Below, in pieces: positions 24,463 to 32,522 of a DNA stretch of 64,000 bases. Every line of letters begins with the position of its first letter. Position 1 is the stretch's first letter. A model generated the notes under the pieces. The model saw nothing but the letters and a program-made list of their open reading frames with translations. It had not been told where the DNA came from and did no database searches. Source of the DNA: PNKC01 sp038323265 (GTDB taxonomy: Bacteria > Chloroflexota > Dehalococcoidia > Tepidiformales > Tepidiformaceae); NCBI GenBank assembly GCA_038323265.1, contig JBBQGT010000001.1:17697-81696 (forward strand), written 5' to 3'. The position numbers and the translations under genes were made by a program.

Positions 24463-25017
24463 GTGAAAGCAAGAGTCGTGCGCTGGGTCACTTTAGTTGG
24501 GGTCGCAGGAGCGCTTGCCGTTGGTTTAGCGGGCTGCGGCGGTGACGATGGCAACAAGGACGCTGGTGGTAACCCGGGAACAAGCACCGCCACAGTTGCC
24601 CCGAGCGGGGGTGGCTCGACCGCGAACGGCTCGACCGCGAATGGCCCGTCCGACGCCGACAAGAAGTACGTCTCCGGAATGTGCGCAGCGATCAAAGATT
24701 TCAATGCGGCGATGGACAAGGTTAACTCCATCAAGTACGAGAGCGGGACCGAACTCATCAAGGTCGTTGTGGGACCTTTCGACAGCTATGCCAAGGCGAT
24801 CGCCAAAATCACTCCTCCGGCGGACTTGAGGGACTACCACACGAAAGTTGTCACGGATCTCAACGCAACCGCCAAAGCCCTGGGGGAGGGACGAGGGCTT
24901 GAAGGGATCGATTCACTAGTGATAAACACTGCTCAACTCCCGGTGGAGACAGAAGCCCGGCTGCGGAAGGCAGCCGTCGGTAACGCGGACTGCAAAGGCA
25001 GCGCTTACGTGCCGTAG
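24463..25017 (+). CDS. Putative lipoprotein, unknown function
   Basis: A 184-residue lipoprotein: positive N terminus, hydrophobic core and lipobox G-L-A-G-C with Cys25. A low-complexity G/S/T linker (about 28-60, including two S-T-A-N-G copies) precedes a helical domain with two cysteines (G-M-C-A-A-I and N-A-D-C-K-G) that could pair. The GTG at 24463 is chosen over a TTG/ATG eleven codons upstream, because AAGGAAGG lies nine bases before it and it gives a proper signal peptide. No family recognised beyond a general resemblance to chloroflexal/actinobacterial small lipoproteins. Confidence 0.7.
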   Translation: MKARVVRWVTLVGVAGALAVGLAGCGGDDGNKDAGGNPGTSTATVAPSGGGSTANGSTANGPSDADKKYVSGMCAAIKDFNAAMDKVNSIKYESGTELIKVVVGPFDSYAKAIAKITPPADLRDYHTKVVTDLNATAKALGEGRGLEGIDSLVINTAQLPVETEARLRKAAVGNADCKGSAYVP

Positions 25018-25121
25018 CGTCGATCAACGCATAGCACGCACCGTCACTGGGGGCGGATGGCTACCGTCCGGGGCGTGGGTTACCGGTTCCAGGCGTAGCG
25101 CGAAAGTCTCAGGACTCAGAC

Positions 25122-25907
25122 TCAGGACTCGTCTGGCAGCTGCATCCCCATGATGTTGTAGCCGCTGTCCACGTAAAGCACTTCGCCGGTGATACCGCGG
25201 GCGGCGTCGCTGCTGAGGAAGGCGGCCGTCCCGCCCACGTCGTCGATCGTCACGTTCTTGCGCAGAGGGGCCTGGCTGGCGAAGGTGCGCTGGTAATCGC
25301 GGAAGCCGCTGATGCCGCTGGCGGCGAGGGTGCGGATTGGCCCCGCGCTGATTGCGTTGACGCGAATGCCCTCCGGACCAAGGTCGCTTGCGAGGTAGCG
25401 CATGGCTGCTTCCAGTGAGGCCTTGGCGACGCCCATAACGTTGTACTTGGGGACCACCTTTTCGGCGCCGTAGTAGGTGAGCGTGAGGATGCTGCCGCCG
25501 TTCGGCATCAGCGGCCGTGCCGCTCGTGCGAGGGCCACCAGGGAGTAGACCGAGATATCGTGGGCCAGGGCAAAGCCGGCGCGGCTGGTGTCCACAAAGC
25601 GCCCGGCGAGGTCTTCGCGGTTCGCATAGGCGATGGCGTGCACGAGGATGTCGATCGTGCCGAATTCCGCTTTGGCCTTCGCAAAGACGCCCTCAATCTC
25701 TTCGTCTTTGGTCACGTCACACATTTCGATGAAGCTAGCGCCGACGCTTTCGGCGAGGGGACGCACGCGCTTTTCGAGGGTTGGCACGCCGTAGGAGAAG
25801 CCGAGCTTCGCGCCTTCAGCGTGAAACGCCTTGGCTATCCCCCAGGCGATCGAGTGGTCGTTGGCTACGCCAAAGATCAGAGCCGTTTTACCGGTTAAAG
25901 CACCCAT
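25122..25907 (-). CDS. fabI: Enoyl-ACP reductase FabI
   Basis: A 261-residue NADH-dependent enoyl-ACP reductase, the last step of each type II fatty-acid elongation cycle. It has the divergent FabI nucleotide-binding loop GVANDHSIAWGIA near residue 14, H-A-I-A-Y-A-N, and the YxxxxxxK active site as K-Y-N-V-M-G-V-A-K-A preceded by L-T-Y-Y-G-A-E-K. The C-terminal V-D-S-G-Y-N-I-M-G-M is characteristic. It shows de novo fatty-acid synthesis. It is not clustered with other fab genes. Confidence 0.92.
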   Translation of the reverse strand: MGALTGKTALIFGVANDHSIAWGIAKAFHAEGAKLGFSYGVPTLEKRVRPLAESVGASFIEMCDVTKDEEIEGVFAKAKAEFGTIDILVHAIAYANREDLAGRFVDTSRAGFALAHDISVYSLVALARAARPLMPNGGSILTLTYYGAEKVVPKYNVMGVAKASLEAAMRYLASDLGPEGIRVNAISAGPIRTLAASGISGFRDYQRTFASQAPLRKNVTIDDVGGTAAFLSSDAARGITGEVLYVDSGYNIMGMQLPDES

Positions 25908-25914
25908 GCGGGAC

Positions 25915-25920
25915 AGCGTA
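25915..25920 (-). promoter_or_regulatory. -10 box TACGCT for fabI, leaderless
   Basis: Minus-strand TACGCT seven bases before the fabI ATG at 25907; no Shine-Dalgarno. Confidence 0.55.
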
Positions 25921-26039
25921 GGACTGGCGGCGGTTTTGAACCACAGAGCGGGGGGTTTGAGAGGGAAGGTGGCCGGACGACAGCTCGCAACAGCGGTGTG
26001 CTGGTTGTGGTTGGTTGCCTCAGCGAAGCGGCCTGACGC

Positions 26040-26429
26040 CTAGCCGCGAATGACGGCGTCCACTTCGATTTCAATCAGGATTGCGGGTTCGATGAGGGCG
26101 ACTACTTGCACCATGGTGGCTGCCGGGCGGATCTCGCTAAAGTGCTCACCGTGGGCGCGACCGAACTCCTGCCAATTGGCGATGTCGGTGACGAACATGC
26201 GGGTGCGGACGACGTCGGCCATGTTCGCGCCGGCCTCGGCCAGTGCTTCGGCGATGATTTCGAAGCAGCGCCTCGCCTGTAGGTAGGGGTCATCGCCGCC
26301 GGCGATGCTGCCATCGGGGTTGGCCGCCGTGGTGCCTGCGACGAACACGTGGTTGCCTTCGCGCACCGCCCGCGAGTAGCCGACAACGGACTCCCACGGC
26401 CCACCGGACGAGATCAGTTGGCGTGTCAT
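26040..26429 (-). CDS. RidA-family (YjgF/YER057c) protein
   Basis: A 129-residue RidA-like protein, possibly an enamine/imine deaminase that quenches reactive 2-aminoacrylate. It shows G-Y-S-R-A-V-R-E-G-N-H-V-F-V-A-G-T-T, the N-M-A-D-V-V-R-T-R-M-F-V-T-D-I motif containing the substrate-binding Arg, and a C-terminal P-A-I-L-I-E-I-E-V-D-A-V. ATG start with a TTTAAT hexamer seven bases upstream. Divergence inside the superfamily means the deaminase activity is inferred. Confidence 0.85.
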   Translation of the reverse strand: MTRQLISSGGPWESVVGYSRAVREGNHVFVAGTTAANPDGSIAGGDDPYLQARRCFEIIAEALAEAGANMADVVRTRMFVTDIANWQEFGRAHGEHFSEIRPAATMVQVVALIEPAILIEIEVDAVIRG

Positions 26430-26436
26430 GCGAATG

Positions 26437-26442
26437 ATTAAA
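26437..26442 (-). promoter_or_regulatory. -10 box TTTAAT for RidA gene, leaderless
   Basis: TTTAAT seven bases before the ATG at 26429. It deviates from TAnnnT only at position 2. Confidence 0.4.
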
Positions 26443-26473
26443 GGGCCGGTGGACGGGTGCTGCAAGGGCGAGT

Positions 26474-26782
26474 GTGTTTCGAGCGCCTTGCACCGCACCC
26501 GGCGAAGCAGGTCGCGAACTGGCGGACAAGCGGTGGCGCGCTCTTCAGCCACGCATGCCGACGGTCGAAGACTTAGGCATGGATCTCGCTGGTGACCCCC
26601 AGGTCGTTTCCCTTGCTGAGCGTACGGCCGCTTTTGGCGCGCAGGTTGAACGAGACACGCAGAACATCCGGACGTTGCGCCGCGAGCTGGACGCGCTCTG
26701 GGTTTCGCGCGCCACGCCGGATGGCGGAGTTGTCTGGGTATTGCGCCAGCGCCGCGTGGAACCGCCGCGCCGTTCGGCCTGA
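26474..26782 (+). CDS. Small hypothetical protein
   Basis: A 102-codon frame from GTG, or 75 residues from the ATG at 26555. The shorter form (M-P-T-V-E-D-L-G-M-D-L-A-G-D-P, then a charged helical E-R-D-T-Q-N-I-R-T-L-R-R-E-L-D segment) has codon use like its neighbours, while the opposite strand reads as arginine/proline-rich nonsense. Not recognised. A helix of about 30 residues could form a coiled coil. It ends convergently 12 bases from the M20 peptidase stop. Confidence 0.4.
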   Translation: MFRAPCTAPGEAGRELADKRWRALQPRMPTVEDLGMDLAGDPQVVSLAERTAAFGAQVERDTQNIRTLRRELDALWVSRATPDGGVVWVLRQRRVEPPRRSA

Positions 26783-26794
26783 GATGAACGAAGA

Positions 26795-28108
26795 CTAGGC
26801 TCGTTCGCACATCCGGCGAGTTACTTCCCAGACCATTTCGCAGTTTATCCGCAGGCTTTCGATGCTCACGCGTTCGTTGTGGCCGTGAATCGTGCGACCC
26901 ACGTCCGGCGTGGTCAGCCCGCCCGAAAAGCCGTACGAGATCTGCCCGCGGTTGCGCAGCGTGCTGCTATCGGTGAACCCGACGGTCATGCCGGGCACCA
27001 CGACGGCCTCCTCCATGTGGTCATGGATGACGTCTTCGATGGTGCGGAAGAGTTCGGTATCGAAGCTGTTCGTCTCGGACCAGCCGGTGTGGATGCGCTC
27101 GATGCGCACCCTGGCGTCGTCAATAACTGCTGTCAACTCGGCGATGAAGGCTTCGGGCTGGACGCCTGGCAGCAGGCGGCAATCGAGCGTCGCTTCGGCA
27201 AAGGCCGGGATGACATTGACCTTCACGCCGGCAGTCAGACCCGTGGCGCTGATCGTGTTCGAAAGCAGGGCGCGCACCCGCGGGTCGTTCGCGGCTGATT
27301 GTTCGAGGCCGCGCGGCGAGGAGTCACCCCGGTAGACGCCGGCGCGCGCGAGGCGGTTGAAGTACTCCTGTAGCCCTTCGGAGACGGCCAGCGGCCGTTG
27401 CCAGGCCTGGATAGCGCCGAGCGCGCGGGTCAAGCGGTCGACTGCGTTATCGCTGTGGGGAACGGAGCCGTGGCCCGGTGTCCCTTCGGCCACAAGGCGC
27501 AGCCAGACTGGCCCCTTTTCGGCCACCGCGATGTTGTAGACCGGGCGCTCCACGCCGAACAGTTCGGTGGTGCCGCCGCCTCCTTCGTTTATCACAAACT
27601 CGGCGTCCAACGACTCCGGGTGGTTGCGTTCAAGCCAGCGCACGCCGAACTCCGAGCCGGCCTCTTCGTCCGCCATGGCGAAGAAGATCACGTCGCGCGC
27701 GAGCGGCACGGCCAGCCGCTTGAGGTTGAGGAAGGTGACCAACTGGACGATCCCGAGGCCCTTCATATCGAGTGCGCCGCGGCCCCAGATATGCCCGTCT
27801 TTGATCAGACCGGAGAACGGCCCTTCGTCCCAGAACTCGCGCTGCACGGGCACGACGTCGGTGTGGTTGAGGAGCATAAAGGGTTGCTTGCTGCCATCGC
27901 CGGGGAGCACCGCGCGCAGCGAGAGGCGATCGTCGCCGGCATCGAACAGTTCGTAGGGGATGCCTTCGCGCTCGAGGATCGCGCCGATGAAATCGCAGGC
28001 CAGGCGCTCGTTGCCCGGCGGGTTCGAAGTATCGATGCGCAGGAACTGGCAGAGCAGGTCGATCGCTTCGTTGTGGACGGCGTCCCAATCGGGGGCGGCT
28101 GTGGGCAT
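26795..28108 (-). CDS. M20-family metallopeptidase
   Basis: A 437-residue M20/M25/M40 peptidase or deacylase. Metal ligands are visible as His in L-L-N-H-T-D-V-V-P-V, Asp in W-G-R-G-A-L-D-M-K-G, the catalytic/bridging Glu pair in A-M-A-D-E-E-A-G-S, a later Glu in V-I-N-E-G-G-G, and a C-terminal His in T-I-H-G-H-N-E-R-V. A dimerisation domain lies between about 200 and 320. Substrate not determined; ArgE/DapE-like, carboxypeptidase or acylase activity is possible. A TATACT lies about 34 bases upstream and CGGAG about 8. Confidence 0.85.
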   Translation of the reverse strand: MPTAAPDWDAVHNEAIDLLCQFLRIDTSNPPGNERLACDFIGAILEREGIPYELFDAGDDRLSLRAVLPGDGSKQPFMLLNHTDVVPVQREFWDEGPFSGLIKDGHIWGRGALDMKGLGIVQLVTFLNLKRLAVPLARDVIFFAMADEEAGSEFGVRWLERNHPESLDAEFVINEGGGGTTELFGVERPVYNIAVAEKGPVWLRLVAEGTPGHGSVPHSDNAVDRLTRALGAIQAWQRPLAVSEGLQEYFNRLARAGVYRGDSSPRGLEQSAANDPRVRALLSNTISATGLTAGVKVNVIPAFAEATLDCRLLPGVQPEAFIAELTAVIDDARVRIERIHTGWSETNSFDTELFRTIEDVIHDHMEEAVVVPGMTVGFTDSSTLRNRGQISYGFSGGLTTPDVGRTIHGHNERVSIESLRINCEMVWEVTRRMCERA

Positions 28109-28328
28109 GGCGAAACTCCGGGCGGGGTGTGCGGGGAGTATACGGGTGTCCCAGACTGCTCACTCGGCCAGTGCGCGAGGGCGTGGCGCCGAACTGGGGA
28201 GAGGCCAAGGGGTTAACCCCGTCATGGCCTCCCGACTCCCCGATTTTACAGACATAAAGATGCAACATTGTTAACTATCCGCCCAACCTGACGGGCAAGC
28301 GGGCCATGCCCCGCTGCCTGCCGCGCCG
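28109..28328. other. Intergenic region, no gene seen
   Basis: Contains the minus-strand TATACT for the M20 peptidase. The rest (28200-28290) is more AT-rich than average, with an in-frame stop closing the downstream reading frame at 28272. Confidence 0.4.
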
Positions 28329-28502
28329 TTGGCCGAACTGCCGTGGAACGTACAGCGCGCACTCGTGGAACGTCGCCGACTGCGATTCAAGCAGTGGGGC
28401 ATCGGCCGCACCGAGTATGAAAACAACGAGTGGAGCCTCTGGAACGTGCCCGAAGACGCGGACTACGTCTCGCGCCGCGCGGCGCGGCTAGCGGAGACGT
28501 GA
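28329..28502 (+). CDS. Unrecognised short protein or fragment
   Basis: Frame open from 28275 to a TGA at 28500-28502; the first usable start is TTG at 28329, giving 57 residues. The sequence E-L-P-W-N-V-Q-R-A-L-V-E-R-R-R-L-R-F then E-N-N-E-W-S-L-W-N-V-P-E-D-A-D-Y-V-S-R-R-A is strongly protein-like, with several Trp and amphipathic spacing, so this is probably a real gene or the 3' remnant of one. No family recognised. No Shine-Dalgarno is evident. It lies directly upstream of an orphan antitoxin gene. Confidence 0.45.
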   Translation: MAELPWNVQRALVERRRLRFKQWGIGRTEYENNEWSLWNVPEDADYVSRRAARLAET

Positions 28503-28530
28503 CGCAGCGCCCAGGGCTGGCAGCGTTTGG

Positions 28531-28536
28531 TATGCT
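28531..28536 (+). promoter_or_regulatory. -10 box TATGCT for antitoxin gene, leaderless
   Basis: TATGCT ends six bases before the ATG at 28543. Confidence 0.55.
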
Positions 28537-28542
28537 GGGCCT

Positions 28543-28683
28543 ATGACGATCGTGACCGTTGATGTTGCAAAGATGCGCCTCTCGGAGCTGGTGGCGGCAG
28601 CCGAGCGCGGCGAGGAAGTGCTGATCTTGCGGGACGGCAAGGCGGTCGCACGGATTATCAAATACGGAGAGCCCGCGCCGTAG
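28543..28683 (+). CDS. Phd/YefM-like antitoxin, orphan
   Basis: A 46-residue protein, M-T-I-V-T-V-D-V-A-K-M-R-L-S-E-L-V-A-A-A then G-E-E-V-L-I-L-R-D-G-K-A-V-A-R-I-I. This is the classic Phd/YefM DNA-binding N-terminal domain. It is shorter than a complete antitoxin (about 75-90 residues), lacking the C-terminal toxin-neutralising segment, although many VapC-associated Phd-like proteins are also short. No PIN-domain, RelE or Doc gene follows: only 55 bases separate it from the convergent NUDIX gene. It could be an orphan regulator or TA remnant. Confidence 0.7.
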   Translation: MTIVTVDVAKMRLSELVAAAERGEEVLILRDGKAVARIIKYGEPAP

Positions 28684-28738
28684 CCAGAGAGCGTGATGGT
28701 GTCAGCAGCGGCCGGCGACTCGCCGACTACCGTAGCCG

Positions 28739-29287
28739 TCATCTGGTAGCGACGTCCTCCGCTTCAACATCCGCGCTACTCCACGCGCAGCGGCTCTGGC
28801 GGCAGCTGCCCGGCCAACAGCGGCGGGAGCAGGGTGGCCAGGGCGCGCGGACGAAAACGTCAGGTGAGGCGGCGATTTCGGCGGCGTTCCACCAACGGTG
28901 CTCGGCGATGTCGGCCAGTTCGGCCTCCGTCCATCCGGCCCGGCTGATTTCGCTGCCGGAGGCGCGGGCCAGCTGGTAGCGCTCGTCAGCGTGGAACCAT
29001 TCGCCGCGCCGTTCCGAGCCCAGCCAGACGCCGGTGTATTCGCGAAGCCACACCCAGGGGCCAAAGACGACGTCCGTCATCCCGGTCTCTTCGATGATTT
29101 CGCGCCGCGCCGCTTCTTCGGGTGATTCGCCCGGCTCCGCGCCGCCGCCCGGCGGAAACCAGACAGGGAGGCCGGTCTGAGCATCCACGAAAGACAGGCG
29201 AAAGAGCAGCAGTCTCGCGTCCGGGTCAAGGAGCAGTACCCGCGCGCTGGCGCGCCGAAATGGCGCTTCCCTGGTACCCGGGGTCAT
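28739..29287 (-). CDS. NUDIX hydrolase with frameshifted C terminus
   Basis: As read, 182 residues. The NUDIX box is complete: G-G-A-E-P-G-E then R-E-I-I-E-E-T-G near residues 50-71, so the catalytic core should be intact. After about residue 145 the frame becomes Cys/Arg/Ser-rich. Inserting one C in the minus strand near 28850 restores F-V-P-R-A-L-A-T-L-L-P-P-L-L-A-G-Q-L and a stop at 28776, a much more natural ending. It starts ten bases after the upstream acyl-CoA dehydrogenase stop and has TAGGGT seven bases before its ATG. Substrate unknown. Confidence 0.8.
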   Translation of the reverse strand: MTPGTREAPFRRASARVLLLDPDARLLLFRLSFVDAQTGLPVWFPPGGGAEPGESPEEAARREIIEETGMTDVVFGPWVWLREYTGVWLGSERRGEWFHADERYQLARASGSEISRAGWTEAELADIAEHRWWNAAEIAASPDVFVRAPWPPCSRRCWPGSCRQSRCAWSSADVEAEDVATR

Positions 29288-29294
29288 TCGTCCG

Positions 29295-29300
29295 ACCCTA
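29295..29300 (-). promoter_or_regulatory. -10 box TAGGGT for NUDIX gene, leaderless
   Basis: TAGGGT seven bases before the ATG at 29287. Its first three bases are the stop codon of the upstream acyl-CoA dehydrogenase, so the NUDIX gene may have its own promoter at the operon junction. Confidence 0.4.
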
Positions 29301-30461
29301 GCCGTAGACGAGCGCGCGGTCCAGCATCGCCCGGCTGATGACGACGCGCTGGACCTGGCTCGAGCCCTCAACGATCATCAACTGGCGGGCGTCGCGGTAG
29401 TGGCGTTCGAGCGGATGGTCCTTCATGTAGCCCTGGGCGCCGAGCACCTGGAGGGCATCGAAGGCCACGCGGTTGGCCATCTCGGTGGCGTACGCCTTGG
29501 CGATCGAAAGGTTATGCGCGTACTCCTTGCCGAACTTGCCCTGGTCCACCAGCCACGCCGCCTTGTAGACGAGGTTGCGGGCCGCTTCGATTTGGATCGC
29601 CATGTCCGCGAACATGAATTGAATCGCCTGGAAATCGACGATTGAGTTGCCGAAGGCTTTGCGTTCGCGCGCCCACTCGAGGGCATAACCGGCGGCCCCT
29701 TCGGCCAGGCCTACGCCCCGCGCGCCGACCGTCGGGCGCAGGCTGTTGAGCGTCAACATGGCGTGATTGAAGCCCGCGCCTTCGCTCAGGCCGAGGAGGT
29801 TTTCTGCGGGTACGCGCACATCCGAGAAGCTGAAGTGGGCGGTCGGCACGCTGCGCACGCCCATCTTGTCGTCCGTACGGTCGATATGAACACCGGGCGC
29901 GTGGGCGTCGATGACGAAGGCGCTGATGCCCTTGGCGCCCGGCCCACCGGTACGCGCGAGTACCGTGAGGAAGTCCGCGACTGTGCCGCCGGAGATGTAG
30001 ACCTTGTTGCCGTTGATGACGTAGTCGTCGCCATCACGCACAGCTCGTGTCTCGAGGTTGGCGGCGTCCGAGCCGTGGTCCGGCTCGGTCAGGCAGAACG
30101 CGCCCTTCGTGACGCCGTTGGCGGCGTCCGGCAGGTAGCGCTGCTGCTGCTCGGACGTGCCGCCGAACATGATCGGCCGATTCGGCAGGCCGGTGAGCAC
30201 GAGCATCAGGCCGGCGCCGCATTCGTACTTCGCCACTTCTTCAATCGCCAGGCAGAGCGGGAGGATGCCGTTGCCCGTGCCGCCCATCGATTCGGGGATG
30301 GCCATGCCCAGCAGGCCAGCCTTCTTAAACGCTTCGAAGTAGTCGTGGGGGTACTCGCCGGTTTCGTCCAGCTCCTTGGCCCGCGGGGCCACCACATCCT
30401 TGGCGATGCGCCGGGCGGTGTCCTTTATAAGGCGGTTCTCTTCCGAAAGCTCAAAATCCAT
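29298..30461 (-). CDS. Acyl-CoA dehydrogenase
   Basis: A 387-residue short-/medium-chain-type acyl-CoA dehydrogenase. FAD-binding F-C-L-T-E-P-D-H-G-S-D-A near residue 130, V-Y-I-S-G-G-T-V-A-D in the beta domain, and the active-site region Q-G-Y-M-K-D-H-P-L-E-R-H-Y-R-D-A-R; the C-terminal V-E-G-S-S-Q-V-Q-R-V-V-I-S-R matches the usual E-G-T-S-x-I-Q signature. At the position of the usual catalytic Glu (in x-x-E-R) the protein has H-P-L-E-R-H. Supports fatty- or branched-acid oxidation. Electrons would go to ETF, not encoded here. Confidence 0.88.
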   Translation of the reverse strand: MDFELSEENRLIKDTARRIAKDVVAPRAKELDETGEYPHDYFEAFKKAGLLGMAIPESMGGTGNGILPLCLAIEEVAKYECGAGLMLVLTGLPNRPIMFGGTSEQQQRYLPDAANGVTKGAFCLTEPDHGSDAANLETRAVRDGDDYVINGNKVYISGGTVADFLTVLARTGGPGAKGISAFVIDAHAPGVHIDRTDDKMGVRSVPTAHFSFSDVRVPAENLLGLSEGAGFNHAMLTLNSLRPTVGARGVGLAEGAAGYALEWARERKAFGNSIVDFQAIQFMFADMAIQIEAARNLVYKAAWLVDQGKFGKEYAHNLSIAKAYATEMANRVAFDALQVLGAQGYMKDHPLERHYRDARQLMIVEGSSQVQRVVISRAMLDRALVYG

Positions 30462-30467
30462 GCGCGT

Positions 30468-30473
30468 AGTGTA
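30468..30473 (-). promoter_or_regulatory. -10 box TACACT for acyl-CoA dehydrogenase, leaderless
   Basis: Minus-strand TACACT six bases before the ATG at 30461. Confidence 0.55.
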
Positions 30474-30766
30474 AGCGCGCTGCGGCGCGTAGTGCTTGGT
30501 GCTAAATGCTTAGCGCCAGGCCAGGCCCCGCGTCCCTCTGCGTAGCGGTTGACTAAGCACTTTGCCTTTACTGGGGATTCCCCTGATCTTGCCCAAGCCA
30601 CGGTAAATGTTCGTGAATTACTTCACACGCGGGGGTGGAAAGCTGATAGCTTAGGGGAGGACGAGGTTCGCCGAACCGTGCGAGTCCGAGAGCGACCTAA
30701 CGTTCCCTTGCTATTCACAGCGGCGCACTGGTCCGCGCGCCGTTTTCGGCCGTACATGAGGATGAG
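30474..30766. other. Intergenic region, no gene seen
   Basis: About 290 bases, AT-richer than surroundings. A TTG-initiated 75-codon frame is open here, but its codon use (many A/T third positions) is unlike neighbouring genes and I do not accept it. AGGATGAGG at 30758-30766 may serve the downstream transporter. Confidence 0.4.
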
Positions 30767-32104
30767 GTGGCACTAGTCTTGGTGGTGGATTCGGATCGCA
30801 GCCTGACCTTTGAACGCACGCTTTACTACGGCACCAGGCTGGTCGCGCAATTAGCGCAGAACCTGCTGCTGGCGGCACTCTTCGTCCTTGCGGGAACCAG
30901 TTCTCATGCGGCCATTGGCTTGAGCAGCATCTTCGTAGCCATGCTCGTCCCCGCGATCGTCTTCGGGCTGCTGGGCGGGGCCATTGTGGACCGCATCGGT
31001 CCAGCGCGCGGGCTCGCCCTCGGAGCCACACTGCGCTTTTCGGTGGTGGCGCTCGCGGCGCTTTTCTTGCACGGGCCAAGCGTCATCTGGGTGATCGCTT
31101 TTGCCTATTCCGCCGTCTCGCAGATTTTTTCGCCCGCCGAAATGGCGCTCGTCCGCACGTTGCGACAGGACCGGCCGGGCCAGGCGCACTCGTTGCTCGT
31201 TGCGCTGCAGTACGCCGGACAGGGGATTGGCTTCGCGGTCATCGCCCCAGCACTCTGGTGGCTGGGTGGCGTGAACGCCATGCTTGTTGGCGCAGCGGTT
31301 GGATTCCTCGCCCTTTCCGTAATTACGCTCGTGCTCGCCGCCCGCTTGCGGAACACCGCGGCTGCGCAGGCGTTGCCCGCGCGCTGCGCCTTCAGCTTCA
31401 AGGACACCGTCCGCTTCTTCCGCGGCGAAGCACTGGCCCGCGACGCGGTGACCGTCCTCGCCGTGAAAGCGATGGTCTCACAGGGCATCATCGTCGCCCT
31501 CCCGCTCTATCTCAGCCAGGACATCGGGCTTGGGCGATCGGCGCTCGTCTACCTGTTGCTGCCGGGCATTGCGGGCATGGCGGCAGGGCTCGCGTGGTCC
31601 GCTCCCGCTGTTACGAAGGCTCGGGCGGCCTGGTTCATGCGCGCTAGTTTGCTTGGGCTCACGGTCGGCGTCTTCGCGCTCGCGGCGCTCGATTACGGCC
31701 TTCGCGCGGTGTACGAATACAGTCGATTCCAAGTCCTCGTGGACCTCCACGTTTCGATGAACACAACCTTCGTGGTCGCCCTGCCGGTGGCCTTCCTGAT
31801 TGGGCTCTGCCTGAGCCTGAGCCAGGTGGCCGCGCGCGTGGCTCTGACGGAGACGGCTCCACTCGGCCAGCAGGCGCGCGTCTTCGCTGTGCAGAGCACG
31901 CTCACCGAATCGCTCGTGGTGCTGCCGCTGCTGCTGATGGGAATTGGCGCGCAGTACGCCGGCGCCCGGCCGACTCTGGCCGCGATAGGCGTGCTCTCGG
32001 CGCTCGCATTCGTTGTCATCCAGCACCCGCGGTTCCAGCCACGCCCGCGCTTCGAGCCCTACGCCCTCATCCCCGAGCTCGTCCCGGTGTACATCGAGGA
32101 CTGA
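30767..32104 (+). CDS. MFS-type membrane transporter
   Basis: Up to 445 residues with about 12 hydrophobic helices. The conserved MFS loop 2-3 motif is recognisable as G-G-A-I-V-D-R-I-G-P-A-R-G-L, followed by helix pairs to the end; the last 25 residues are soluble and proline-rich. Probably an efflux-type carrier; substrate unknown. The GTG at 30767 abuts the purine-rich stretch that would be its ribosome-binding site, so a GTG at 30782 or 30785 is equally likely as start. Confidence 0.75.
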   Translation: MALVLVVDSDRSLTFERTLYYGTRLVAQLAQNLLLAALFVLAGTSSHAAIGLSSIFVAMLVPAIVFGLLGGAIVDRIGPARGLALGATLRFSVVALAALFLHGPSVIWVIAFAYSAVSQIFSPAEMALVRTLRQDRPGQAHSLLVALQYAGQGIGFAVIAPALWWLGGVNAMLVGAAVGFLALSVITLVLAARLRNTAAAQALPARCAFSFKDTVRFFRGEALARDAVTVLAVKAMVSQGIIVALPLYLSQDIGLGRSALVYLLLPGIAGMAAGLAWSAPAVTKARAAWFMRASLLGLTVGVFALAALDYGLRAVYEYSRFQVLVDLHVSMNTTFVVALPVAFLIGLCLSLSQVAARVALTETAPLGQQARVFAVQSTLTESLVVLPLLLMGIGAQYAGARPTLAAIGVLSALAFVVIQHPRFQPRPRFEPYALIPELVPVYIED

Positions 32105-32185
32105 GGGGCGGGGACTCGGCATCTCGCCAGGTCAACCGCGCAGCTGAAAGCCCTGGCGTCTTCGCGAGGCTCCTGGCCTTCCCGC

Positions 32186-32191
32186 TACACT
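32186..32191 (+). promoter_or_regulatory. -10 box TACACT for small ORF, leaderless
   Basis: CGCTACACT with exactly six bases to an ATG at 32198, the same hexamer and spacing as the acyl-CoA dehydrogenase promoter at 30468. Confidence 0.45.
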
Positions 32192-32197
32192 CCCCTC

Positions 32198-32317
32198 ATG
32201 CCCACTGCCAATCCGATTCGCTTTTGGCGCTGCCACCCTGGTGGTGAGCTGCCGTTGCCGGCGGCTGCGCATTTCGCATCGAACGGAGGGGGCCGACCAA
32301 GTCTTCGGTGCAGATGA
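32198..32317 (+). CDS. Candidate 39-residue small protein
   Basis: ATG to TGA, 39 codons, beginning M-P-T-A-N-P-I-R-F-W-R-C-H-P-G-G. The only strong support is the leaderless promoter signature directly upstream. It could be a genuine small protein or the start of a decayed gene. Nothing else is seen in the 32318-32522 stretch before the convergent nuoN stop. Confidence 0.35.
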   Translation: MPTANPIRFWRCHPGGELPLPAAAHFASNGGGRPSLRCR

Positions 32318-32522
32318 TGAGGGCGCGGAGGAACAGCCACCTCCGTACCCACGAGGCCGCCGACTTCCGTCCTGGAATTAGTGTCTAATCGGATGCTTGG
32401 GCAGGCTGGCCGGTGACTTTCCCGGTACCGCCGACTTGAGCGCTCGAGCCGCTGTGTTTGCCAGGGCATTGAACTCGCTGGGCATTTGCCCTTAGCCGGT
32501 CCCCGTGCCGCATCACCGGAGA

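Noticed and set aside
30549..30776. TTG-initiated 75-residue frame
   Set aside because: Codon third positions are unlike local genes, no homology-like motifs, and it overlaps the transporter's start region.
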